Source: a bacterium (GTDB lineage: Bacteria; RBG-13-66-14). Taken from it: 64,000 nucleotides of DNA. The notes below the pieces were generated by a model. That model saw only the letters and a list, made by a program, of their open reading frames with translations, ran no database searches and was not told where the DNA came from. Positions 57,410 to 64,000 of this stretch are shown in pieces; position 1 is the first letter of the stretch; the number at the start of each line of letters is the position of its first letter. The DNA lies in the NCBI GenBank assembly GCA_035528375.1, contig DATKYS010000051.1, positions 1-64,000 on the forward strand. The letters are read 5' to 3'. Made by a program: the position numbers and the translations under genes.

Positions 57410-58519
57410 TTAAAACTCCGCCTTGATGGCCCCCCAACTCGTCTGCACCACGTTGAGCTCCTCGGTGGTAAAGCTCCAGACGAAGTCCTCCTCCATCTCG
57501 ATATCGTAGCGGTTGGCCAGGCCGGCGGCGACGGTGCAGGTGATGGCGTCGTCGCCGTTCAGCGGATCGGCGGGGGTGAAGGTGCAGACGACATCCCTGG
57601 GGTCGGTGTCGTCCAGGTCCAGGTCGCCGGCGATCGAGCGGGCGGACTCGAAGTTGGCGCTGATGGCGGCGCTGGCGCTCACCGCACGGCCACCGGAGAG
57701 GGTGGTGTCGCGGGCGGTGAAGTCAATCGTATCCAGGTCAATGGCGAAGAAGTCATCCACGCAGTGAAAGACGATGTTGGTGTCCACCGGCACGCCGGTG
57801 TCCCCGTCGTCGGGGTCCATGCCGGTCACGTAAGGCGGATCATTCGGTATCCAGTAGTTCGTGAGCACGTTCTCCCACAGTTGCTGCTCCTGGCCGCCGC
57901 CGATGAAGCTCTCATACAGGCCGGTGACGACACCCATGCCGTTCTCCGCCTCCAGAATACCAGCCTGGCCGGCGGTCTCGGTCGCGGTCCAACCGGTCAC
58001 CGGGTGAGCGGTGGTCCACGGGTAGCGGTGGTGATAGACGCTTAAGCCCCAGCCGTGGTCGTCCAGTGTCCACGAGGTGATGCCATAGGTGAAGGCGTGG
58101 CCCAGATCCCAGCAGTAGTGGGACGCGGTGAAGACCATCGAGGTCGGGTTGCCGACCCCCATGGCCGTCTCGAGGGCGTCGTTGTAGCTGCCGTGCGCGT
58201 ACCAGTCGAAGTAGTGCAGCTTTGCGAAGTCGTTGTACCAGTTCGTCAGGGCGGTGTAGTCGCTGGTGGTGTAGCTGGTGTAGTTAATTGCGGCGACGAT
58301 GCACATATCCCAGTCGCCGCCTGTCAGGCTGGATATGAAGGTGGACCAGGTGCTGCCATCGTAGTACGTGGCGGAGCAACTCGGCCACAGGTCGCTTATC
58401 GCGCTGGAGAGGTAGCTGCCGCCGTACGCAGTGTCGTACTTGACGATTATGTTGTCGGGGTCCTGCCCCATCGAAGCCAGTACCAACAGAGACCACAGTA
58501 TTATCAACGCCTTGCGCAT
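57410..58519 (-). CDS. Secreted protein with Ig-like (Big_5) domain and SWG tail (copy 2)
   Basis: A 369-residue paralogue of the next gene downstream. Signal peptide 1-17. The first 220 residues again have a flavodoxin-like pattern (NIIVKYDTAYGGSYLSS, WDMCIVAAINYTSY). The Ig-like domain (GMDPDDGDTGVPVDTNIVFHCVDDFF, CTFTPADPLNGDDAITCTVAAG) is well conserved between the copies, and the end TTEELNVVQTSWGAIKAEF is almost identical. The N-terminal parts diverge more, so selection differs between the two halves. It is first in a two-gene operon. Confidence 0.8.
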   Translation of the reverse strand: MRKALIILWSLLVLASMGQDPDNIIVKYDTAYGGSYLSSAISDLWPSCSATYYDGSTWSTFISSLTGGDWDMCIVAAINYTSYTTSDYTALTNWYNDFAKLHYFDWYAHGSYNDALETAMGVGNPTSMVFTASHYCWDLGHAFTYGITSWTLDDHGWGLSVYHHRYPWTTAHPVTGWTATETAGQAGILEAENGMGVVTGLYESFIGGGQEQQLWENVLTNYWIPNDPPYVTGMDPDDGDTGVPVDTNIVFHCVDDFFAIDLDTIDFTARDTTLSGGRAVSASAAISANFESARSIAGDLDLDDTDPRDVVCTFTPADPLNGDDAITCTVAAGLANRYDIEMEEDFVWSFTTEELNVVQTSWGAIKAEF

Positions 58520-58645
58520 TTCAACCTCCTTGGGTCGAACGCCTGCGAAGTATTCAAAACACAGCTATAACGGCACTTCTTGAGAAAGTCCACTCCTCCA
58601 CGTAAGTAATATACCACCGTCTGCGCGGTGTGGCAAGGGGCCGGT

Positions 58646-58673
58646 AAAAAAAACGCCCGGCGTAATGCCAGGC
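58646..58673 (-). terminator. Terminator downstream of the kbl region
   Basis: On the minus strand GCCTGGC (58673-58667) pairs with GCCGGGC (58661-58655), with one G-T pair, followed by C and eight T residues (58653-58646). It lies about 230 bases beyond the kbl stop, after a tandem duplication. Confidence 0.65.
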
Positions 58674-58732
58674 ATTTTCCATCAAATTTACGTAACGGTT
58701 CTCCGCAAGCCTACCCAAACCTACACCACCCT

Positions 58733-58914
58733 CTTCCGGCTTGAAGCCGGCCACGGCCCCGCGAGGAGTGTTCCGGTCGTTCTCAATCCCTCCCCGCGAG
58801 CGAACGCGAACCTACATCCCATACTTCCGGCTTGAAGCCGGCCACGGCCCCGCGGGGAACGGTTCAGGTTTCTCACAATTCCGCCCCGCGAGCGAACGCG
58901 AACCTACATGCCGT
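58733..58914. repeat. 91-bp tandem duplication reaching into the kbl 3' end
   Basis: CTTCCGGCTTGAAGCCGGCC starts at 58733 and again at 58824, with similar sequence between. Each unit ends CGAACGCGAACCTACAT(C/G)CC(A/G)TACTT. In the second unit these bases are the last codons and stop of kbl; in the first they form a relic. A third partial AACCTACA appears at 58719. A GCCGGCTTCAAGCCGG stem in each unit may fold in RNA. Confidence 0.75.
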
Positions 58915-60151
58915 ACTTGGCGATTATCCCGTCCTTGTCCAGGCCGAGGATGCCGTACTTATCGCCCACCTTGCGGAAGGCCTCCACGCACTTGTCAATG
59001 TGCGCCTTCTCGTGGGCGGCGGAGAGCTGGACGCGGATGCGCGCCTGGCCGTTGGGCACCACGGGGAAAAAGAAGCCGATGACGTAGATGCCCTCGGCGT
59101 ACATGTCGCGGGCCATGTCGTTGGCCAGCTTTGCGTTGTAGAGCATGACCGGGACGATGGGGGTCTCGCCGGGGCGGACGCTGAGCCCGGCGGCGGTTAT
59201 CCCCTCCCGGAAGTACTTTGTATTGGCCTCCAGCTTGTCCCGGCGCTCCGTGCTCTTCATGATTATCTCCAGGACCTTGAGCGAGGCGGCGGTGATGACC
59301 GGCGAGAGCGAGTTCGAGAAGAGGTAGGGCCGGGCCTTCTGGCGGCAGAGCTCCACCAGCTCCCTGCGGCCCGACACGCACCCGCCCGACGCACCGCCCA
59401 GCGCCTTGCCCAGCGTCGTCGTGATGATGTCAATCTTGCCCATCACGCCGAAGTGCTCGTGGACCCCGCGGCCGGTCTTGCCGATGAACCCCGAGGCGTG
59501 GGAGTCGTCCACCAGAATCATGGCGTCGTACTCCTCGGCCAGGGCCACCATCTCGCCCAGGGGGCACATATCGCCGTCCATGGAAAAAACGCCGTCGGTG
59601 ACGATGAGCCGGTTGCGCTTGCCCTGGTGCTGCTCCAGCTTCTGCGCCAGGTGCTTGGTGTTCATGTGCTTGAAGGTGTCGTACTCGGCGGAGCAGAGCC
59701 GGATGCCGTCCACCAGGCTGGCGTGGATGAGCCGGTCGGCGATGATGACGTCCTCGGGGCCCAGGACGGCCTCGAAGACCCCGGCGTTGGCGTCCATGCA
59801 CGACGGGAACAGAAGCGTGTCCTCGGTGCCCAGGAACTCGGTCAGTTTATCCTGCAGCTCGCGGTGGATGTCCTGGGTGCCGCAGATGAAGCGGACCGAG
59901 CTCATGCCGTAGCCGCGGGTGTCCAGGCCTTTGTGGGCGGCGGCGATGACCTCGGGGTGGCTCGAGAGGCCGAGGTAGTTGTTGGCGCAGAAATTTAAAA
60001 CCTTCTCCTGAGCCGCGCCCTCGGGGTACTCCACGGTGATTTCCGCGTCCTGGGGCGAGCAGATGAACCGTTTTTCCTTGTAGAGGCCCTTGCTCTTGAT
60101 CGCTTCTATTTCCTCGGCGAATCCGGCGCGGGACACCTTCGAGTAGGCCAT
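58904..60151 (-). CDS. kbl: Glycine C-acetyltransferase (2-amino-3-ketobutyrate CoA ligase)-family enzyme
   Basis: A 415-residue PLP enzyme of the alpha-oxoamine synthase family. The cofactor lysine is Lys249 in TTTLGKALGGASGG. NFCANNYLGLSSHPEV, SVRFICGTQDIHRELQ, TDGVFSMDGD and ILVDDSHASGFIGKTGRG are close to KBL, and GFFFPVVPNGQARIRVQLSAAH completes it. It is about 18 residues longer than E. coli KBL. The threonine dehydrogenase partner is missing. Instead an acyl carrier protein gene lies just upstream, and an acyl-CoA synthetase and acpS beyond, so a longer-chain acyl donor cannot be excluded. CAGGAGGAG precedes the ATG. Confidence 0.9.
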   Translation of the reverse strand: MAYSKVSRAGFAEEIEAIKSKGLYKEKRFICSPQDAEITVEYPEGAAQEKVLNFCANNYLGLSSHPEVIAAAHKGLDTRGYGMSSVRFICGTQDIHRELQDKLTEFLGTEDTLLFPSCMDANAGVFEAVLGPEDVIIADRLIHASLVDGIRLCSAEYDTFKHMNTKHLAQKLEQHQGKRNRLIVTDGVFSMDGDMCPLGEMVALAEEYDAMILVDDSHASGFIGKTGRGVHEHFGVMGKIDIITTTLGKALGGASGGCVSGRRELVELCRQKARPYLFSNSLSPVITAASLKVLEIIMKSTERRDKLEANTKYFREGITAAGLSVRPGETPIVPVMLYNAKLANDMARDMYAEGIYVIGFFFPVVPNGQARIRVQLSAAHEKAHIDKCVEAFRKVGDKYGILGLDKDGIIAKYGM

Positions 60152-60204
60152 GACTCCTCCTGACGAAAAGAGGTGGCGTTTTTTTTATAGATGAGTGCGT
60201 AGGC

Positions 60205-60245
60205 CGTCCCCTCCCCCCTTGGGGGGAGGGTTAGGGAGGGGGGTC
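60205..60245. repeat. Repeat tract between acp and kbl
   Basis: CTCCCCCCTTGGGGGGAGG, an element type also seen in other gaps, lies between two genes of one operon. Confidence 0.5.
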
Positions 60246-60247
60246 CC

Positions 60248-60502
60248 CTACTTGGCCTGGAACTTCTTCACCAGCGCCACGATGGAGTTCACCGTGTCGA
60301 AGGCCTCGGGGGTGGCCTCCTCGTCGGGGAGCTTGATGTCGTACTTCTTCTCCAGGAAGACCTTGAGGGAGACCATGGAGAAGCTGTCCACGATTCCGCT
60401 GGAGATGAGCGGCGTATCGTCATCTATTTTGATGTCGTCGTCCTCGTCAACGTATTCGCCGATGACGTACTCGCGGACGGTATCGTGCATCTCGCGGGAC
60501 AT
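60248..60502 (-). CDS. Acyl carrier protein
   Basis: An 84-residue acidic four-helix protein. The phosphopantetheine serine is Ser40 in GIVDSFSM, replacing the DSLDxVE of fatty-acid ACP, with a helix II FSMVSLKVFLEKKYDIKLP. This variant DSF motif suggests a specialised ACP rather than the housekeeping one. It precedes kbl by 96 bases. A partial holo-ACP synthase gene at the window edge could load it. Confidence 0.88.
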   Translation of the reverse strand: MSREMHDTVREYVIGEYVDEDDDIKIDDDTPLISSGIVDSFSMVSLKVFLEKKYDIKLPDEEATPEAFDTVNSIVALVKKFQAK

Positions 60503-60538
60503 GGGCGTTCCTTTCAGATTTAATATCTATGTTAGAAG

Positions 60539-60859
60539 TTAACTTTCATCTATCTCAATCAAGTTAACTGCTTCCTGTTTTAGTCTGGAGCTTATTATTT
60601 GATTCATTAAATTGTAATCGTTTTTATCCATTTTTTTAACTTTAAGTCTATTTTTTACCTCACATAAAGGTAACGACATCACCAATAAGCCAAATGCTTC
60701 ATCAAGAAAAGAAACTGAAGCGATAATTAACCCTTCAAAGTCCAAAATAATAACTTCACCCTTAGGCCATCGGCCTATAATAGCTTCTCTAACTGCTTTC
60801 CCTGCATCACGCGTCGCAACCCACTGACCAGCAGTTATTTTCTTAATTGAAAAGATCAT
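60539..60859 (-). CDS. STAS-like (DUF4325) protein
   Basis: From ATG 60859 (GGAG seven bases ahead), a 106-residue protein: SIKKITAGQWVATRDAGKAVREAII, GEVIILDFEGLIIASVSFLDEAFG. This is the DUF4325/STAS-like fold, often beside GHKL-type ATPases. It overlaps the ATPase gene by 17 bases and is very AT-rich compared with the window. The partner ATPase is upstream. In analogy to anti-sigma/anti-anti-sigma pairs, it may be a regulated switch, but DUF4325 function is not established. Confidence 0.85.
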   Translation of the reverse strand: MIFSIKKITAGQWVATRDAGKAVREAIIGRWPKGEVIILDFEGLIIASVSFLDEAFGLLVMSLPLCEVKNRLKVKKMDKNDYNLMNQIISSRLKQEAVNLIEIDES

Positions 60860-61712
60860 CCGAAATCTCCTCGAAAAGTGTTTGTTCATCTGTATAGACT
60901 AGAGGGATAATTATATAAATAGTAACGCCTTTTACATAAGCAGTTAATTTTTTCACGATTCTACGTGTTTTCTTTTTTTGTTTTTCATATGTAACCATAC
61001 CCAAACCAGACAAATAACTTACATTTCCATTAACGTTTAATATACCTACCTTAATATGTTGCAGTCCCATTCCCCCAACAGCCTGTTTTCTCGTTGTAAC
61101 TTGTGTTTCTACTGCTGTTTTTATTGCTTCAATATCATTAGATAAATCTTTTTTTACTGTTAACAATGAATTTAAAAACCCTATACCATAGTCTGAAATT
61201 GAAATATGAATTTGTTTTTTCTTAGAGTAAATTTGACCACATACAACACACCCAAACGGTGATTCACTATGGTCTTTTACATTCGTTGTTAATTCATTCA
61301 TACATAATTGAGTTATAAATAATATATTATCATGCAAATAAGGAACTTGGTCCTTAATTATCTCTAAATATTCTAACACTTTCTGCTCATAGTGTTTACT
61401 AATAGGAGTAAGTTCGAATGTAGTTCTATTCAACTTCCTTGTTGTAGCTTGACCATAAAATCCACTTGATTTTAAATATTCTCTAGTTCCTTGTGACCTT
61501 GGTTCAATTATATACAATCTTTTAAAATTCCTGAAATATTGTTTTATTGAATGATATAATAGAGATATTGCAAATGGTTTAATACTTAGTACATTACTAA
61601 AATCCAGAGTTACTTCATCTTTGGTTTCTGATAATTCATTACATCTTTTTATCATTGCATCCACAAAATGAATACTTAAATGTGAATGAAACTTTATTGT
61701 TTTCATAATCAA
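60843..61712 (-). CDS. STAS-like plus GHKL ATPase fusion protein
   Basis: A 289-residue AT-rich gene. The N-terminal 100 residues are STAS-like (EVTLDFSNVLSIKPFAISLLYHSIKQYF; LYIIEPRSQGTREYLKSSGFYG). The C-terminal half is a GHKL ATPase: N box CMNELTTNVKDHSES, G1 ISDYGIGF, G2-like GGMGLQHIK. There is no HisKA domain, so it is not a classical kinase. AAAGGAATTTGATTATG is the start region; two adjacent ATGs are possible. With the overlapping DUF4325 gene it forms a self-contained pair inserted in a GC-rich lipid/ACP gene cluster. Confidence 0.85.
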   Translation of the reverse strand: MIMKTIKFHSHLSIHFVDAMIKRCNELSETKDEVTLDFSNVLSIKPFAISLLYHSIKQYFRNFKRLYIIEPRSQGTREYLKSSGFYGQATTRKLNRTTFELTPISKHYEQKVLEYLEIIKDQVPYLHDNILFITQLCMNELTTNVKDHSESPFGCVVCGQIYSKKKQIHISISDYGIGFLNSLLTVKKDLSNDIEAIKTAVETQVTTRKQAVGGMGLQHIKVGILNVNGNVSYLSGLGMVTYEKQKKKTRRIVKKLTAYVKGVTIYIIIPLVYTDEQTLFEEISDDLFN

Positions 61713-61742
61713 ATTCCTTTTAAAAAGTGCTTTTTAGTAAAG

Positions 61743-61771
61743 TGTATACAAAACCCCACTGAAGACTTTCA
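61743..61771 (-). promoter_or_regulatory. Possible promoter of the ATPase/STAS pair
   Basis: On the minus strand TGAAAG (61771-61766) and TATACA (61748-61743) are 17 bases apart, in AT-richer sequence just upstream of the ATPase gene. The -35 is weak. Confidence 0.4.
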
Positions 61772-61832
61772 GGCGAACCTGGAAGTTGGTCCAGTGGGGA
61801 GGAAGTACGGACGTAGTATAGACCGATTCATC

Positions 61833-61868
61833 GGGTTTGTCAAGTTTGTCGGGTTTGTCAGGTTTGTC
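61833..61868. repeat. 9-bp tandem repeat, four units
   Basis: GGGTTTGTC, AAGTTTGTC, GGGTTTGTC and AGGTTTGTC follow one another without gaps, marking the boundary between the AT-rich island and the GC-rich acyl-CoA synthetase gene. Confidence 0.85.
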
Positions 61869-61908
61869 AAGGGAGGCAGGCAGTGGCCTCTTGTTGCCGC
61901 CTTCGGGG

Positions 61909-61928
61909 CAAGGGGCTTAAGCCCCTTG
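61909..61928. repeat. Perfect 20-bp palindrome
   Basis: CAAGGGGCTTAAGCCCCTTG lies 20 bases beyond the acyl-CoA synthetase stop. It can form a hairpin on either strand but has no T run, so termination is uncertain. Confidence 0.7.
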
Positions 61929-61947
61929 TATTACCGTCCGCAGGGTG

Positions 61948-63693
61948 TCAATCGTCTTCCAGAGTGGATAAATCCCCGACTTCCTCGCCCCACTCGAGGG
62001 CGCGGAGGTAGCGCCGCAGAATCTTCCCCGACCGCGTCTTCGGCAGCTTGTCCGTGAACTCGATTTCCTGGGGCATGGCCAGGGGCGAGAGCTTCTTGCG
62101 GATGAAGTTCATTATCGAGAGCTCGAGGTCGCCCGTGGGCTCGTAACCCGGATTGAGGGTGACGAAGGCCTTGACGACCTCCATGTTGACCTCGTCGGGC
62201 TTGCCGACTGCGGCGGCCTCGGCCACGGCTTCGTGCTCGATGAGGGCGGATTCTATCTCGAAGGGCCCGACCAGGTGACCGCCGGTGTTTATCACGTCGT
62301 CGTCGCGGCCCACGAACCAGTAGTACCCCTCGGGGTCTATGGAGGCCCGGTCGCCGGAGACGTACCACAAACTTTTATCCTGCCGCAGGTCGTCGGGGTC
62401 GCGGTCGTCCACGTCGCCGACGAACTTCGAGCGGTACACGTCGGGCTTCGCGTGGTAGGCGCGGAACATGGCGGGCCAGCCGGGGCGGAAGGCGATGAGC
62501 CCCACCCGGCCCGGCTCGGTCACCGGCTCGTGGGTCTTCAAATCCAGCACGGTGGCCTCGATGCCGGGGAAGGGCTTGCCCATGGATCCCGGCTTGATGG
62601 GCATTCCGGGGTAGTTGGAGATCATTATGGAGCCGGTCTCGGTCTGCCAGAAGGAGTCGTGGAAGGGCAGCCCGAAAGCCTCCTGGCTCCAGATGACGGC
62701 CTCGGCGTTCAGCGGCTCGCCCACGCTGACCAGGTGCCGCAGGCAGGAGAGGTCGTACTTTTTCACCGTTTCCGTGCCCTGGCGCATGAGGGAGCGGATG
62801 GCGGTGGGGGCGGAGTACCACACGGTGATCCGGTTGTCCTGGATGAACTTGTACCAGCGGTCGGCGCTGAAGCCCTCGTCGAGGACGCACTGGGTTATCC
62901 CCATGCTCCAGGGGCCGATGATGCCGTAGCTGGTGCCGGTGACCCAGCCGGGATCGGCGGTGCACCAGTAGACGTCGTCGTCGGTCAGGTCCAGAACCCA
63001 CTTGGTGGTGATGTACTGGGCCCAGATGGAGGCGTGGACGTGCTGGGCGCCCTTGGGCTGCCCCGTGGTGCCCGAGGTGTAGTGGAGGACCGAGGGGGTC
63101 TCGGGGCCGGAGGGGAATACGTCGAAGCGTTCGAGGCGCGGGGCGGCCTCCACGTCGAAGAAAATCTCGCCGGGCTTGAGCTTGGCCTCCTCGCCGTCCA
63201 CGACGATGACCTTCTCCAGGGCCGGGAGGGAATCCCGGATTTTGCGGACCTTGCGCACGTGCTTTTGGGTGGTGAGGATGGCGCGGGTTCCGGCACTTTC
63301 CAGGCGGACATGGAGGGAGTCGTCGCCGAAGGCGGAGAAGAGCGGCTGCGCGATGCCGCCCATTTTCAAGACGCCCAGGAAGGAGAAGTAGAGGCTCGGA
63401 ATCTTGTCCATGAAGATGCAGATGCGGTCGCCGGGCGCCAGGCCCTGGCCGGCGAGGAATTTGGCGAAGGCGTTGGAGTGGGCCCGCAGGTCCGCGAAGG
63501 TGTAGGCGGCCCGCCTGCCGCCGAAGCCCTCCCACACCAGGGCGGTATTAGCGCCAAGGCCGCGGTCGCAGACCCGGTCGGAGCAGACGGCGCCGATGTT
63601 CAGGGGCTCGCCCTCGGTCCAGCCCAGCTCCCGCCGGGCGATGTCCCAGGAAAAACCTTTCAGCCTCTCGTCGTAGGAGCCGATGTTACTCAT
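61948..63693 (-). CDS. AMP-forming acyl-CoA synthetase (acetate-CoA ligase-like)
   Basis: A 581-residue adenylate-forming enzyme, near the size of Bacillus AcsA. The nucleotide motif is HYTSGTTGQPKGAQH. Others are WYSAPTAIRSLM, SFWQTETGSIMISNYPGMP, YYWFVGRDDDVINTGGHLVGPFEIES, and the C-terminal KTRSGKILRRYL with the catalytic lysine. It activates a short or medium-chain acid to its CoA thioester, or possibly acyl-ACP in this context. It is 31 bases downstream of acpS, and the AT-rich pair separates it from acp and kbl. Confidence 0.92.
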   Translation of the reverse strand: MSNIGSYDERLKGFSWDIARRELGWTEGEPLNIGAVCSDRVCDRGLGANTALVWEGFGGRRAAYTFADLRAHSNAFAKFLAGQGLAPGDRICIFMDKIPSLYFSFLGVLKMGGIAQPLFSAFGDDSLHVRLESAGTRAILTTQKHVRKVRKIRDSLPALEKVIVVDGEEAKLKPGEIFFDVEAAPRLERFDVFPSGPETPSVLHYTSGTTGQPKGAQHVHASIWAQYITTKWVLDLTDDDVYWCTADPGWVTGTSYGIIGPWSMGITQCVLDEGFSADRWYKFIQDNRITVWYSAPTAIRSLMRQGTETVKKYDLSCLRHLVSVGEPLNAEAVIWSQEAFGLPFHDSFWQTETGSIMISNYPGMPIKPGSMGKPFPGIEATVLDLKTHEPVTEPGRVGLIAFRPGWPAMFRAYHAKPDVYRSKFVGDVDDRDPDDLRQDKSLWYVSGDRASIDPEGYYWFVGRDDDVINTGGHLVGPFEIESALIEHEAVAEAAAVGKPDEVNMEVVKAFVTLNPGYEPTGDLELSIMNFIRKKLSPLAMPQEIEFTDKLPKTRSGKILRRYLRALEWGEEVGDLSTLEDD

Positions 63694-63724
63694 CGAGGTG
63701 TCCCTCCTTGGGGCGGCTCGAGTA

Positions 63725-64000
63725 TCAATCCCTGCTCTCCAGCACGACCACGGCGGCGGCGGAATGGCGGTTGTGGGTCAGGGTGAGATGAATTTTCGTA
63801 ATCCGCAGAGACCGGACCATCTCGGTGGCCCGACCGCTGAAGAGGAGGGAGACCGCGCCCGACGGCTCCCGCACCACCTCGACCATCTTCCAGCGCATGC
63901 CCTGGGCCAGCCCGGCGCCGAGGGCCTTGAAGGCCGCCTCCTTGGCGGCGAAACGCGCGGCGAAGTGCTCCCAGTACCGCGCTTGGGAGCGGCAGTACTT
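63725..64000 (-). CDS. acpS: Holo-[acyl-carrier-protein] synthase (partial, N-terminus outside window)
   Basis: The last 91 codons are present and the N-terminus lies beyond the window edge. FAARFAAKEAAFKALG is the magnesium- and CoA-binding motif of AcpS, and KIHLTLTHNRHSAAAVVVLE is the C-terminal signature. The enzyme transfers phosphopantetheine to acyl carrier proteins. Its target may be the nearby variant ACP at 60248. It is the first gene seen of the acpS-acyl-CoA synthetase group. Confidence 0.9.
   Translation of the reverse strand, partial: KYCRSQARYWEHFAARFAAKEAAFKALGAGLAQGMRWKMVEVVREPSGAVSLLFSGRATEMVRSLRITKIHLTLTHNRHSAAAVVVLESRD

Noticed and set aside
58904-60151. Serine palmitoyltransferase as a firm call
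   Set aside because: The sequence blocks are those of KBL (FICGTQD, GKALGGASGG); only the gene neighbourhood suggests a longer acyl donor.
62233-63786. 517-residue plus-strand frame opposite the acyl-CoA synthetase
   Set aside because: Val/Gly/Glu-rich shadow of the real gene without a start signal.

Overview
The window is chromosomal DNA of a GC-rich, Gram-negative-type bacterium from an uncultured or poorly sampled lineage. Evidence for an outer membrane is lpxK next to a lipid A-type acyltransferase, several lipoproteins and many Sec-exported proteins. Three large secreted proteins end in a FlgD-like/type IX-style sorting domain, which points to the FCB-like or neighbouring candidate phyla (a Coatesbacteria- or WOR-3-like genome would fit; this is inference). 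No rRNA, tRNA, CRISPR array, transposase or prophage was seen. Most genes have GC-rich codon use. A few AT-richer patches stand out as probable acquisitions: a lone HsdR_N-like protein, a HEPN gene with a partner, an XRE-ImmA pair and an ATPase/STAS-like pair.

Layout. 1-9 kb: a secreted subtilisin, a seven-repeat propeller-like secreted protein, a VOC protein coupled to a Cys-rich ferredoxin, an HsdR_N-like nuclease domain, a second VOC protein, a candidate small RNA or attenuator, and three tandem DNRLRE-type secreted proteins. 9-21 kb: histidine ammonia-lyase, flavo-diiron protein, FtsX/MacB-type permease, a tightly coupled divIVA-DUF167-TPR-HhH operon, DUF559, DUF2461, and two tandem GNAT-like paralogues. 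21-30 kb: small secreted protein, TlpA-like lipoprotein coupled to rpmE, lamin-tail protein, divergent lpxK-acyltransferase, a PTS-EIIA gene, a CBS-pair gene, two tandem NhaD/ArsB-type transporters, and an acidic lipoprotein. 30-43 kb: feoB and feoA behind a promoter with an overlapping palindrome, then a Na+-translocating NADH:quinone reductase locus (nqrB, C, D, F, E in transcription order) interrupted by six unrelated genes and lacking nqrA. 43-56 kb: CHASE2 histidine kinase, secreted C13 (legumain-type) peptidase, XRE-ImmA pair, two retropepsin-type proteins, queH, hicBA, gpsA. 56-64 kb: two paralogous secreted proteins, then a cluster of kbl-like aminotransferase-fold synthase, acyl carrier protein, an AT-rich ATPase/STAS pair, acyl-CoA synthetase and a partial acpS.

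Nearly every terminal intergenic gap is filled with mosaics of short GC-rich palindromes flanked by GTAGGGGC/GCCCCTAC. Five secreted proteins from two loci about 48 kb apart share a short C-terminal SWG-x-(I/V)KA-x-F tail that looks like a sorting signal separate from the FlgD-like domain. These observations, the putative RNA at 6785-6927, and the interleaved Nqr locus are the parts of the window most worth following up.
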